From Paraescarpia echinospica (Eukaryota; Annelida; Polychaeta; Sabellida; Siboglinidae), in contig CM034544.1 in assembly GCA_020002185.1 (NCBI GenBank), positions 35,799,510 to 35,863,509 on the forward strand: a stretch of 64,000 bases of DNA, read 5' to 3'. Below, piece after piece: positions 12,114-24,089 of this stretch. A program made the position numbers and the translations under genes. The notes under the pieces are model-generated. The model searched no databases. It was not told the origin of the DNA and worked only from the letters and a program-made list of their open reading frames with translations. Within the stretch, counting starts at the first letter, position 1. Each line of letters starts with the position of its first letter.

Positions 12114-12514
12114 TACTGTTTTCAGTCGGTTTAGATTGTATGTCGCCATGGTAAATTATTTATTTACTATTTTTTTAGTTATGTATTAATTTATAATTTG
12201 TTTATGTTTTATTTATTAACTTGACTACATGTATGTACATACCTTTTAACTGTCAGCTTAGTTTTTATATCGTCAGCTAATTTATTTATTCATTTATTTA
12301 TTATTTATTTAACTACATGTATACCTTTTGTTTTATTTTAGGTAATGTTCAGACGGTATTAATATTATGTTCATTTATGTCAATAGATGTACGACTGTCT
12401 TAAAATATGTTGGCAGTTTAACAAGATTTAACAAGATTGCCTCCCAGAGAATTAACTCTAGGTGGCAGGTGGACAAGGAAGCCCTTTCGCTTATCGAGAG
12501 TCCGACTCTTTTAT

Positions 12515-13192
12515 CTATGTGTATCCCGCCCGTCTGAGGTATGTGTCGATTTTATTTTTAAACATATTCACGCTACTAGCACCCACACAATCAGCAGGTA
12601 ATCTGTTCCATTCATTTACAGTCCTTTGTGAAAATGAAAACTTTCTTATATCCAATCTACTCTGCTCCTTTGCCAATGTAAGTTCACGTCCTCTAGTCCT
12701 TCTATCTTTCTTAACTGAGAAAAAAATATTTCTATCAATATTTTCATAACCCTTCAATATTTTAAACACTTCTATCTGATCTCCTCTCAATCTCCTGGTC
12801 TCTAGTGTTGTTAAACCGCATTTTTTTAGGCGTATTTCGTAACTAAGATCCCTCAGTTTTGGTATCATTTTAGTTGCTCTCCTCTGCACTCTTTCTAGCA
12901 TATCTGTGTCCTTCCTGCGATATGGCCTCCACGCTTGAATACAATATTCTAAATGAGGCCTAACTATTGTTTTGTACAGCGGTGTTATTAGCCCTTTTTC
13001 CTGATACGTTATGTTTCGCCTAATTAATCCAAGGATTTGATTTCCCTTTGAAGCTGCAATTCCGCACTGCTCTGAAACCTTCATATCAGCACTAATGGTT
13101 AACCCTAAGTCCTTTTCTTTTACAGTAGTACTTAGTACAGTACCCCCAATGTATATTCTACCTCTTCGTTCCCATGTCCTGTGTGGAGGCAT
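12515..13192 (-). pseudogene. CR1 ORF2 C-terminal domain (frameshifted)
   Basis: Continuation of ORF2 in another frame: 'VKEKDLGLTISADMKVSEQC', 'ASKGNQILGLIRRNI', 'LYKTIVRPHLEYCIQAWRPY', 'LERVQRRATKMI', ending 'FSFSQRTVNEWNRLPADCV'. These are the thumb and C-terminal segments seen at the end of CR1-type ORF2. Only one frameshift separates it from the catalytic part. Confidence 0.85.
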
Positions 13193-15411
13193 TTACATTT
13201 CCCAAAATTGAACAGCATTTCCCACTTTTCAGACCATTTGATCAACCTGTCAAGATCATCTTGTAAATGCTGTCTATCTCCATCACTTTTAATCCTTCTA
13301 AACACTTTTGTATCATCTGCAAATTTCAACACCTTGCTTGTTATTTCATCATCCAAATCGTTGATATATATTAAGAATAATATAGGTCCTAATACTGATC
13401 CCTGTGGTACCCCACTCAATACCGATTTCCAGTTTGAAGCCTCCCCATCAACTACTACACGTTGTCTTCTGTCAATCAGCCATTGTTCTATCCAGTTTAT
13501 TATACCATTTCCTATGCCATGGGCCTTTAGTTTAAGCAGTAATCTTTGATGTGGTACTTTGTTGAAAGCTTTTTGAAAATATATGTAGACGATATCTACT
13601 GGTGATCCCTCATCTACCCTCTTAGTGATGTCTTCCAAAAAACATAACATATTTGTTAAGCATGACCTCGATTTAAAAAAACCATGTTGAGATGGGTTTA
13701 TCAAGTTTTGTTTAACAAGAAAATCCACCATGTGATCTTTAATTAGTCTTTCTAACAATTTACAAATCACTGATGTTAAACTCACTGGTCTATAGTTCTC
13801 TGACTTGTTTCTCGAACCTTTTTTGAATAACGGTATAATGTTTGCTTCTTTCTATTCTAAAGGAACCACTCACTCTTCTAATGACAAATTGAAAACTGTT
13901 GCAAGCGGTATGCTAATTTGTTCTACAATTTCCAATAGTAGTTTGGGTGGAATACCATCCACTCCAGGTGATTTATTATCCTTCGTAGCCCTTATTTTCT
14001 TACCTACAATTTCCGGGGTTACAATTAATTGTCCTAAATAGTCTGAATCTGCCCCCTTGAACTTAGCCTCTGGTACTGGCAGTGAACTAATATCTTCCCT
14101 GGTAAACACTGAACTAAAGTACTCATTCAGGTCTTCTGCCATTAAGAATCCCTCTGATATTATATTTCCAGCACTATCTTCTAGAGGACCGACTTTATCT
14201 TGAACTTTCTGTTTGCTTCGAACATACGCATAAAAACTCTTGCTGTCATGTTTTATATTACTAGCTAATTGTTGTTCATAGCTTCTCTTTGAATTTCTAA
14301 TTTCAGCTGTAGCTTGGTTAAGTGCTTCTTTATAACTGTTGTAGTCTTCATCATTTCCAGTATATCTATATGACTTCCACATAATTTGTTTGTACTTAAT
14401 TTTTCTAATGGCTTCTTTCAATAAGTGTTTCTTTTTGGACCGTTTTCCTTGTTTTTTGAAGGGTACAAATTTATCGACTATGCACTTAATTTCACTCTTT
14501 AATACATTCCAGCATTCTGTTGCCGTCTTATTTTTCAGTGTTTTATTCCAGTCTATCTTTGCTAAATATTTCCTCATGTCCTTATACCTTCCTTTGTGGA
14601 AATTTCTCCTATACTGCTTTTTACTATTCCTTTCTGATTTTACTTTGATGGTAAAATGTATCTGGTTGTGATCGCTACTCCCCAGTGGCTCACATATCTT
14701 GACATTGTCAACTAATTCATTCTGTGAGGACAAAACTATGTCTAACACATTCTCACCCCTGGTTGGTTCTAGCACATGTTGAGAAAGGAATGTATCTTGA
14801 ACTAAAACTAAAAACTTGTGGTCCTCACTCCCCATACTCTGTAGAGATTTCCATTGTATATGCCCGTGGTTAAAATCCCCCATAATAATACAGTCCCGTT
14901 TGCTTACTTCCCTTATAGCGTTTTGTATTTTTTCATTCTCTTCTATGCTTATGTTTGGACTTCGATAAACTAACCCAACTGTTAACGTTGAGTTTCCTGT
15001 AACTATGTTACACCAAACAGCTTCTTCGCAATCTGCTTCTCTTTCTAATTTTATTTCATAAGCCTGAATATATTCTTTAATATATAAAATAACTCCACCT
15101 CCCTTTCTTCCTATTCTATCTTTTCTAAACATTACATATCCTGTCAGTCCCAATTCAGCATCTGATATATCGGTGGTGGTCCAGGATTCGGTTATACCTA
15201 TTATATGAGGGTCAATATCTTCTACCATAATGTTTAGTTCATTTCTTTTGTTTACTATACTCCTTGCATTTAAACAAACACATTTATATCCAGCTTCAGA
15301 AGAGTTTTCCACACTGTTATTTGCTGATTTATTTGTGCTGTCTTTATCTATGCCTCCATTGTCAGGCTTTTCTGTGAGTCCCCCCTGCGAATCTAGTTTA
15401 AATAGGTACAA
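13132..15411 (-). pseudogene. CR1 ORF2: endonuclease and reverse transcriptase
   Basis: One frame runs from 15411 to 13132 with two in-frame stops near 13868 and 13847 (glycine- and tryptophan-like codons changed to TGA and TAG). Endonuclease motifs in order: 'CLNARSIVNKRNEL', 'IIGITESW', 'GGGVILYIK', 'IIMGDFNH', 'LDIVLSS', 'SSDHNQIHF' (catalytic D and H of the exonuclease/endonuclease fold). Then 'KSPGVDGIPPKLL', 'NYRPVSLTSVICKLLERLI', 'QHGFFKSRSC', 'YIYFQKAFNKVPH', 'GVPQGSVLGPILFLIYIND' and 'KFADDTKVF'. The Asp pair F-A-D-D is intact; in the motif A block the first Asp reads Y-I-Y-F, so an active-site Asp has been lost. Frameshift at about 13185 passes to the C-terminal part. Confidence 0.85.
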
Positions 15412-15689
15412 CCTGTCCCACTGTCAACAGATCGCAGCAGGTTCTCTGAGAAAACTGCTGCCCCCTTTCCATTAAGATGGAGGCCATCTCTCATGTACAT
15501 ATCTTCCCTCCCAACAAAGTATCCCCATAAATCTGTGAATCCCACCCCCTCTTCGTCACACATCTGCTCAACTAGTGCGTTGATCGCCATCCTTTTACAG
15601 TTTCTATACGTTGCCCCCCTTCCTCCCATTACTGGCAAAATTCCTGACAGAATAACATGTTCAACTCTCGTCTTCTGTAGCTTCCTCAC
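15393..15689 (-). pseudogene. CR1 ORF1 C-terminal esterase (SGNH) part
   Basis: The minus frame reads ...VILSGILPVMGGRG... and ends with DLWGYFVGREDMYMRDGLHLNGKG. 'DGLHLN' supplies the Asp-x-x-His dyad of SGNH/GDSL esterases, a domain known in the ORF1 of CR1 LINEs and thought to act on membranes or lipids. The N-terminal half with the catalytic Ser block is missing because the element is 5'-truncated. It overlaps the start of ORF2 by 19 bases in another frame, the usual order for CR1. Confidence 0.7.
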
Positions 15690-15880
15690 TAACTGTCTAT
15701 ACTTCTGTACTATCGATGTTGGCTTGACAACAATTTATCGATTTTGTCACTAAAGAAATGCGAAAATAGTTTGCATCCTTCAACTGCCGAGCTGAATTCC
15801 GGATGTAGCTGACAATTGTGACCGCCAAGTGATCTCGCTAGACGAAACATAGTGTTGTTGTTAGCGTTTTCAAAACGATG

Positions 15881-17185
15881 TTAAAAACATAATGTTTTTT
15901 TCTCCAGTATTAAGGCATTGCATTCATCACGTGACCTGACGTACAACTGGCGATGAATTTCAAGTTTGGTTATCCTCCAAAGTTTTTCGAATTTCCGTTT
16001 CTTCTCACGGGCATCGTCAATGTCTGCGTCGTCCCATGGGTGGGTCGAGTTGTTTCGTGTGCGTACAGTACGCCACGGAGCGTGTTGATCCAGATACTTC
16101 GTTACGTTGGTGCTGTACGTAGCGACTAATTCACCCACTTGCATATATTTACAGCACGATGTCATATCATATACATTTTGTTTCGTCTCTCAGTGCACAG
16201 TTATCAGTGTCCCGAAAGTTACGTTTTGCAGTCGTCGATACCATAGAAGGTAGTTCCAGTGCTTTTTCTGCAATTTCAATACGATGATGATCAGAAATTG
16301 AGTCTGGAAGAACTGTGACAGCAGATTTGAGGTTGTTGTTACTAATACTGACTACAAGATCCAGGATATGTCCACTAGTGTGCGTAGGTGAAAGTACATG
16401 TTGAGTTAGGTTGAACGACTCAAGAAGATCACGTAGAGGTTCATATTTAGTTTCGCTATCAAAGTGAATATTGCAATCCCAACAATGATGTTGGGTAAGA
16501 CAGATATAGACGTTTCGGTGAATAAGTGTTCGAGTTCGATATAAAAGTCCGATGTTAACCCGGTGTCTTACTTGATACCGGGGGGCGGTAGACAACCCAC
16601 ACGTTGAATGTCATACAATGCGGGTTAATGAACTGCAAACGGAGTAGTTCAATGGTTGTTAAAGATAACTTCGGTTGCAATTTGTTTGTGTATGTAGCCC
16701 GATGCACACTTGCCACTCAACCTCCACGATCAGAGGCACGAGCGACACGTTGGAGTGTATATCCGGGCGGGGTTACTTCGGCTATTATCGCATCGTCTCC
16801 GTTCTTCTTGAGGCAGTGATTGCCAGCACATTCCATTTATGCTCAATATAGATTCGTTTATAGTGGACGCTTTATGGCGTAGGGATCTAGCGTTAATCGG
16901 AACCACATTTGGAGTATTATGACTGGCGATGGATTTCGTACTGCAGTTTTCAAATGTTACCTGGGTGAGATTTGCTTTGTTGACACCGCGCTGTTTACAA
17001 ATACCAGGTCTCACATTCAACGGCCCAAGCGTGGTTATTGGCCTAACACGCCTCCATCCGGCTGATATCCCGCGCCTGGTCGGTGGTCGGCACAAGTTCA
17101 GCGTCCGTATTGTTGTTGTCCACGGTTGGCTAGGCGGTTGACGACAGTGTCGTAGGCCGAGAAGAAACGTCCTCGACAACGACAT
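15881..17185 (-). pseudogene. Decayed LINE endonuclease region
   Basis: Broken minus frames include 'VPINARSLRHKASTI' (16900s), 'LLESFNLTQHVLSPTHTSGH', 'ILDLVVSISNNN', 'DSISDHHRIEI' (16200-16450) and a downstream 'HPWDDADIDDAREKKRKFEK' (15900-16080). These are the N-terminal, substrate-loop and catalytic SDH segments of an apurinic-type LINE endonuclease plus the linker to the reverse transcriptase. Its reverse transcriptase is absent here, replaced by the CR1 element to the left. Confidence 0.7.
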
Positions 17186-17199
17186 GCTTCGCCTGTCGC

Positions 17200-18150
17200 T
17201 GGCAGGCTGAATGTAGTCGTCCAGGTAATGTAGGTTGGAAACCGGTTCCGGTCAAACTTGGTTAATCACAGCTGCCACGCATCAAGAGTAAAAGTCAATA
17301 TAAAAGTCGATAAAAACTGAAGATCCACGGCACGAACGATTTGCAAATGTCCCGCATATATTCCTTGAATACTCACAATTCAGTATATAGAAACATGAAC
17401 ATTTAATAAAATTCAAAACCATGAAATACTTGACTACTTTACACGCAGAGCCCGGGAGCAGCCACCCTGCGGCGCATCAACCGTGTACGTTGTATGTTCT
17501 TTAAACCTGAACTACCGTTGTATCACTTTCCGTTTATATACTTTGCCTATTTTGAACGATAACACCGGTTTGTTTACACTCAAAAATTAACAGGTTCGTA
17601 TCACAAACATGTCAGAAAGTAATGTCAGCAGTAGATGGATGTTTACAATCTTCTTAAATAGGAAGACTTAGCATATGAGACTGAGGTTCTAGCAAGCAGC
17701 TGTGTTGTTGCGTGTCCCAAGTTCGTGCATCATCCAATTAAGATGTTTCGGCAATGTTTTGAATCCAGGCCCAACCCGATTTCGTTGTTATAACTACATT
17801 GTGCCTAAATTTCATTATTAATAATACCTCAGTGCATTCATTCAGTAATTCCACATCATTTCAGGCATATAATGTTTAACAATATTTGCATCTAACAGCA
17901 CGTTTAAGGCCAAAATAGCGCCCCGGTTTGTGCGAAACGCCTCACTGTAATACAATAAACACAAAGCATTAAATGTGTAAATTTCACGGGGCTATTTTTT
18001 ATTTTCTTGGTGATCAATTACATTGTTAATAATAATTATGTAACATTAATTGGGATAATTGTTTTATGATGATATTGAACACACTGCATGAGAACACAGT
18101 TGATGTAACAGAACATCTGCAGTCCATCAGAACGTCTCACACACAGCTTG
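17200..18150. other. No gene recognised
   Basis: AT-rich non-coding sequence between LINE remains and the next pseudogene. Nothing supportable was seen. Confidence 0.5.
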
Positions 18151-18159
18151 CGGTTTTCA

Positions 18160-20400
18160 GGACCAGATGCTGGTATTCCAGAAATCCATCGAAGGTCACC
18201 CAATAGTCGCTTTCTGGTTGACCATTCTGGAGATGTCCGACACACTACACCGATTCATCTACCATCAGTGGGAAGGGTACTGGACGGGGCATCTATGTGA
18301 ATCGGCAAGGATGCTTCCGTTTCTTACAGCAGCTGGAAACTACAAGTATGGTCAGCAGTCTCTGTCGCTGTATTTATCTGAGATGAAGAAGCTGCCTGAA
18401 ACTGCTCCAGATATACACAATGCCATGATGAATGGAGCATTTGTTGGACGGTGATGTGACGGTCATCACAATGGCGTCTCTCCTGACATGCTCCTACAAT
18501 GCAGATGCCAAGGAAGAGAGTGTCTCAGACGGCATCACCCTAAACGTTGCTGCTCGGACCAATTGAGTTTACACAAAGTCTGTCACTGCCGCTGTGTTTG
18601 CCCAAGTCAAATCGATGCTGCATCTGAACTCCGCCAATCTACACCATGAATGTGATCAAACGCGTGTGGCAAGGGATGCAGAAATGGTCCTTAATGTTGT
18701 GGCAGCCGTAGAAACAAACACGTTCACGATAACACTCACCGGTCTTATCAATATATCAACCAGACAACGCGCAGTGCAAGAAGTGGAGGGTCACCTGACC
18801 AATGTGAAAGAACTTTGTATCAAGGCATTGTCTGATTCGATATCAGGTGATCAGAAGAAGACCACCATAGTCAGACTGAAGACATTTCACACACAGAATG
18901 TGAAGCCCAAGAACTCAAAAGACCAGTATGCCGCTCTAAGGAAAAGCGACGAAGTTGTTGCCCTCCTGCGGATGACCCGGATCATTGCTAGTGGTAACAA
19001 AATCGACATTGTCGTCTTCATTGGCAAACATGAATGCAGCAAGATTACCCAGTCACAGTTCAATGGAGGTGGAACTATGAGGTCTGCAGGTGCAAAGGCT
19101 AGCCTTGTTAAGACTCTGAAAGAAGAAACCAAGGTGGTCAGTGCTCCTGGTCTACCAAAGGAGATGCGGAAGACGGTAGTGGTGGTGGATGTCATGTATG
19201 ATGTTTGCCGTTGGTCATTCCACAAAGACGAACCCTTTGGGCCATTGCAACATGTTACAAGAGGAATCTTACTCAATATGTACCTGCTGGTACAAGTATC
19301 ATACATTTCTGCTGTGACCGGTACAATTCCCAAAGCCTAAAGTTATCCGTACAGCTACACAAATATGCCCGGTCACGACCAGCAAGGCTGTTTGAGGTCA
19401 GTGAGCAGTACAACGGCCGGACTGCTGAACTTGCTATGTGAGACATGGAGTAAGGAAGAGCAGCCAGCACCAACGATGGGCTTGACGCGACTGTACCTGG
19501 GTGACGGTTTCAAGGTTAAGGAAAGGTTAAGTTGGGTTCAGTTATAGATGTGCCTGACCTGGAGTCAATTCAACAGGAGGCAGACACCTCAGTAATTCTT
19601 CACACCATGTACAGTGTCCGGAATGATGGTGTCGATCGAGTGATTATCCACGCCAATGACACATGCATCATTGCCATGTGGGTCCATTATGTTTGCACGC
19701 TTTTGAAAGATCTGCCAGAACAGTGGGTTCGAACTGCACCCGCGCATTGCCTTGCATTTCCCTTCCTGCACAGGCTTAGTCTGCGAGACACAACCAGCTA
19801 TCGATATTTCACTGGTAAGAAGGTGTGGATGAATCGCAGCAAGGCAACGGACATATCTGCAAATGAGAACTTTGCCGAACAAGATGACGCTCATATAACA
19901 GATGTGATCAACCAGGCAAGGGACCTTACGATCGCTGTGTACACCAACACAGACGATGCTTTCGAAGAATCTGATCTTGGAAAGCTTCGAGTTTACAAGT
20001 TCCTGAACAACAAGTCAACGCTGTTGAAATTACTTTCACCAACAGAAGATGCATTTCTTCTGCATTTGAAACGTGCAGCTTTGGTGACTATGATTGACAA
20101 GAGTGCTCATGTCAGCAAGCCCATTTACCCTCCGTATGAAGAGTATGGGTGGGTTCTGGATAACGGCAAGCTTGTTCCAGTGGCATCCACACAACCTGCC
20201 TGCCCACTGCAGATGATAAAGACCATATTCTGCGGCTGCTCCAAAGGATGCAGCAGAAACTGCTCATGTGCCAAGAAAAAACATTGCCTGTTATATTAGT
20301 TGTCGCTGCCAGGTATCGGTCAAAAAGTGCAGCCGTGCAATGTATGCTGGAACAAGGTTTGACAGCACCGAAAGCAGCGTATCAGAGTGACAATTAACAG
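18160..20400 (+). pseudogene. Decayed multicopy invertebrate family protein, function unknown
   Basis: Pieces in order on the plus strand: 18167-18454 ('FWLTILEMSDTLHRFIYHQW', 'EGYWTGHL', 'MLPFLTAAGN'), 18594-19340 ('VLNVVAAVETNTFTI', 'KTTIVRLKTFHT', 'LRKSDEVVALLRM') and 19532-20299 ('IQQEADTSVILHTMY', 'YPPYEEYGWVLDNGKLVPV', 'CGCSKGCSRNCSCAKKKHC'). From memory this order (a 'QEEADT' block, later a 'GW' block and a Cys-rich CXC-like tail) marks a repetitive unnamed family expanded in many invertebrate genomes and probably linked to mobile DNA. Stops and frameshifts separate the pieces. No biochemical function can be assigned; the Cys tail may bind zinc or DNA. Confidence 0.55.
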
Positions 20401-20404
20401 AAAC

Positions 20405-22200
20405 TGGCAGCACATATAATGCTGAACTGTTAACCTTCCAGCAAATAGGCTTATGCACGACCTACCTTCAAACATGTGGACTTAGATAACTACCATTTTG
20501 TTAAATTTACGTTTGCTGAGCAACAATAAGTACTTTCAGGGAAGAAATCGATCGCTGTTATGGTTATGCGTGAGAAATGGTTGTTTACGCCCTACCTGAC
20601 TTGTAATGACAATATTGTCTTATGTTCTGTTAATTTGGAGGTAAATATTTTCAGACTATTAAAAAAAGAACTGTTAACATTTGAACACGACGATTCTCCT
20701 TTATTTTGCGTGACGGTTGTGTTTAGGGAGTAGGAGAAAGAAATCGCCTACATTTTAGTTTAAAAGTCATGGATTCTAATACCTTTCCTTCCTCTGTAAA
20801 GTAGATTCATAGGAGAAACAAATTTAGTACAAATGGGTCATATGAGACTCATCGTAACAAACATGTGTGAATTACATTCGAAAAATACCCAAACAATTAC
20901 CTGAAAAGCAATGCATTTTGAACCACTATTTCTTATCTGGCCAAGTCGATTCAATTTTCATTTGGCACACTTTAGCTGCATTAGTAACACTGACTTAACT
21001 GGTACATATATACAGAGTAAGAATATCACCATACTTTCAGAGGAAGTGTAAATAACATATTTGATGATGACTACAAAATTCACCTATTAGCATATAGGGG
21101 CATGTTGTTTAAGTGCTGTTTATATGTTTCCAGTAACATTTTGTCCAATTTATCCACCTGGGTTACGATCCTAGATATATGGAGATGTCATTTTTGGGGG
21201 CAAACCTTTTACAGCATTCCAGGACTACTTTCACCCAAAAACTGCATTTGGCCCCCTGTGTATTTGGATTCAGCAACTTGATTTATTCACAATTGAAAAA
21301 ACATAATTGTGGAGCGATCTATTGTTAAAGTAGGGCTAGTAGACCTTGGGCGCTCGCGTCGTTCTCTCTCTTTACATCACATATATTATATATTATACAT
21401 ATTCTATATTATATGTGATGTACGCAAAGAGAATGACATCCAGGTGTGTTGCTACCCACAATAAGACGCGTTCCCTAGAAAACACAACAAGGGATCTCTA
21501 TGTGAAAACTTTAATTTTGAATTCGATATAGATACATTCGATTAAACGTCAATGTCGTGTTATTACTTACTACCACTCTCAGGCGCCAGGGGCGCTGCTG
21601 GTTACATCCTTATCATACCCCCTGGCAGATCGCCTGGCGAAATACTGAAATTAAACTCGGCCAATAAAAATGTTTGCCTGAGTGTTCGGTTCGTTTTCGT
21701 TTCTGCCAATAGGTTCGCCCATGTTATGTCCAATGCTCGTGAACTAGAAGTAATCATTTGAAAACACATTACTGCTCAGCCGCTCGTGAGAATGTTGGGG
21801 ATCGGGTGGAGTAGGTGTCTTGTGTCACTAATGTCTATGTCATTTGTTTTGAAGTAACCATAATGCATATGTATTGTTCTAACGGGAGGTACCGTCGCGA
21901 CCGGTGAAGTCAGCTACAAGTTTGTTTCAGCTGGATCTCATACATTGTATAAGAGATCTGTCAGGGATAGCAGGTAAAGTCATCACCACTAGCTTGCGAG
22001 AATGCGTTTTATTAGTTTTTTCTTTCGAGTTATATTAAACGTAGAACAAAATACACAGTGAACGTGCTGTTTGTAAGTTGGATGATTTCTATGATAGCTG
22101 CATGCTTTAGCTTAGTTTTTCTTTCATTTCCCATTTTGTGCCTGATATTTATTTTTGTTAAACGCATACACGTATTATTTTGCTGAGTGTTTAAACTTTT
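20405..22200. other. No gene recognised
   Basis: AT-rich non-coding sequence with a 13-bp-arm inverted repeat at 21373-21422. No exon is supportable. Confidence 0.5.
21373..21422. repeat. Inverted repeat, 13-bp arms
   Basis: tacatcacatata (21373-21385) pairs with tatatgtgatgta (21410-21422) across an AT-rich loop of 24 bases. Flanking ctcttt/aaagag partly extends the pairing with a bulge. Confidence 0.8.
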
Positions 22201-22215
22201 TGTGTGCAAGGGTTG

Positions 22216-22792
<577 letters not shown>

Positions 22793-22882
22793 TGACGCCC
22801 TTTGAACAGACCAATCTTTCCGTGTATACAAGTTATTGCTCCACTGATACAATCACAATTACAACAAGTATATATTTTTTAG

Positions 22883-23000
22883 ATTACGAAGCAAGTCGAC
22901 AGCACCCAGACTTTATGCCGTGTTTGTAGCTTGCGTTGTCCTCGTCTTAACATGGATCTTCACCTTGTTCGGAACGCAAGTGGAATTAAACCCAACTATG
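22883..23000 (+). CDS. Exon with signal-anchor, putative DUF1647-like membrane protein
   Basis: Acceptor TATATTTTTTAG ends at 22882 and donor ATG|GTACGT follows 23000. In the frame that joins the next exon the 118 bases encode one split-codon base plus 39 residues: basic LRSKSTAPR, then a hydrophobic stretch YAVFVACVVLVLTWIFTLF, then a lumenal start. This is the layout of a type II Golgi membrane protein (short basic cytosolic tail, single anchor). Start phase needs one upstream coding exon, which I cannot see because a microsatellite fills the upstream side. The exon ends in phase 0, matching the next exon. Confidence 0.5.
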
Positions 23001-23461
23001 GTACGTATTTCAGTTTGCTCAGAAAATGCAAATTCGACAGACGTTGGAATGCAAAGACAAAGACAGTTTATAATCGTCACTATAAAATGAAAGGTGTCAA
23101 GATTTCATAAAATATCATTGTTTGCAAAATTTTGTTTAAGCCAAATGGCATTTTGGAATGATTTATATCCGGTTTGTTAGGGTGTGTTTACCCATCTGGA
23201 AACAAGTATATGCTTATTATTATATGATTAGTTCGTTAAAGATAACTTAAATACATATTGACAAGATGAAATTTTATACAATTTGCCTAGAGCAAATTGA
23301 AAAAAACGTGGAATCAAAAAGGTTCCGAAGCACTAAGTAAGATTAATGTTATATTTATAAGTTGTGTTTTATACAGTAGACATGATGATTGTGTTTGTTT
23401 CATAAGCACTAATTTCAATATGTTTTGTTCAGTGTTGACGTAGCAATAGTTGTAATTTCAG

Positions 23462-23731
23462 AATAATGATGTCGTTTCGATGGGGCAGCGATATAAGCCG
23501 GAAGGAAAACCTTTCAACGTCTGGCGTAAGCTGCTGACATCTATCGGGCTTCCACCATCCCAGTTCACTGACTACTCGCTAGAGACGATGAAGCAGTTTG
23601 TCGTCGCCACCGCAAGCAGCGGATATCACTTCAAAGAGGCATTCGACGTCATTCCTTCCGTGCAGGCAAATATGCCAGGCAGGCCGAAATACTTCTACGG
23701 TCTAGGATTGTCTGACTCACAAATACAAGAG
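23462..23731 (+). CDS. Exon, putative DUF1647-like glycosyltransferase
   Basis: Acceptor TAATTTCAG ends at 23461; donor CAAGAG|GTAAAC follows 23731. The 270 bases are phase 0 at both ends and encode 90 residues. The second half (VVATASSGYHFKEAFDVIPS then SVQANMPGRPKYFYGLGLSD) resembles the start of the invertebrate DUF1647 domain, in which a 'ds.h..ea...i.S.q' helix precedes a strand with 'YDLGLS'. Such proteins are predicted Golgi glycosyltransferase-like type II proteins, which fits the anchor encoded by the previous exon. Later exons of the domain are not found downstream on this strand; a related exon occurs inverted at 28630-28966. Family call is from memory of motifs. Confidence 0.5.
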
Positions 23732-24089
23732 GTAAACACACACCGTTTTAAGCTGTTGCACTTTCACGCAACTTTGACCGATTACGCTGCAATACGGGGT
23801 GCAAATGGTATGTTTAATTTTGTTTAGATTTTATGTTTTCTGTATTATTAAGGGGAGTAAATGTCATATAGTTAGGCATTCTCATCAGATACCTACACAC
23901 TTATTGTCTTCAAGTTGTCCGTATTCCCATGCCTTTTTATTTGCTTCGTTTTTCGGCTCACAGCAGAGCGATAAGACTATAATATCCTGGTTAATGTCAA
24001 CGTCGTACATTCAAACGTGTCTTCTTTACATGCCTCGGTCTTGTTACCGTGTCTTGAGAAGGGTGAGGATTATAATTATATTCACTGAG

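Larger units (their letters stand above)
12420..15725 (-). mobile_element. Nearly complete CR1-like LINE
   Basis: Minus-strand non-LTR element retaining the end of ORF1, all of ORF2 (apurinic-type endonuclease, reverse transcriptase, C-terminus) and a 3' end. The 3' terminus at about 12421-12440 carries a direct 10-bp repeat (ATCTTGTTAA twice on the minus strand), the sort of short tandem end CR1 elements use instead of poly(A). The 5' end is truncated within ORF1. Few disabling changes suggest a young copy. It appears to be inserted into, or next to, the older LINE whose endonuclease lies at 15881-17185. Confidence 0.85.
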
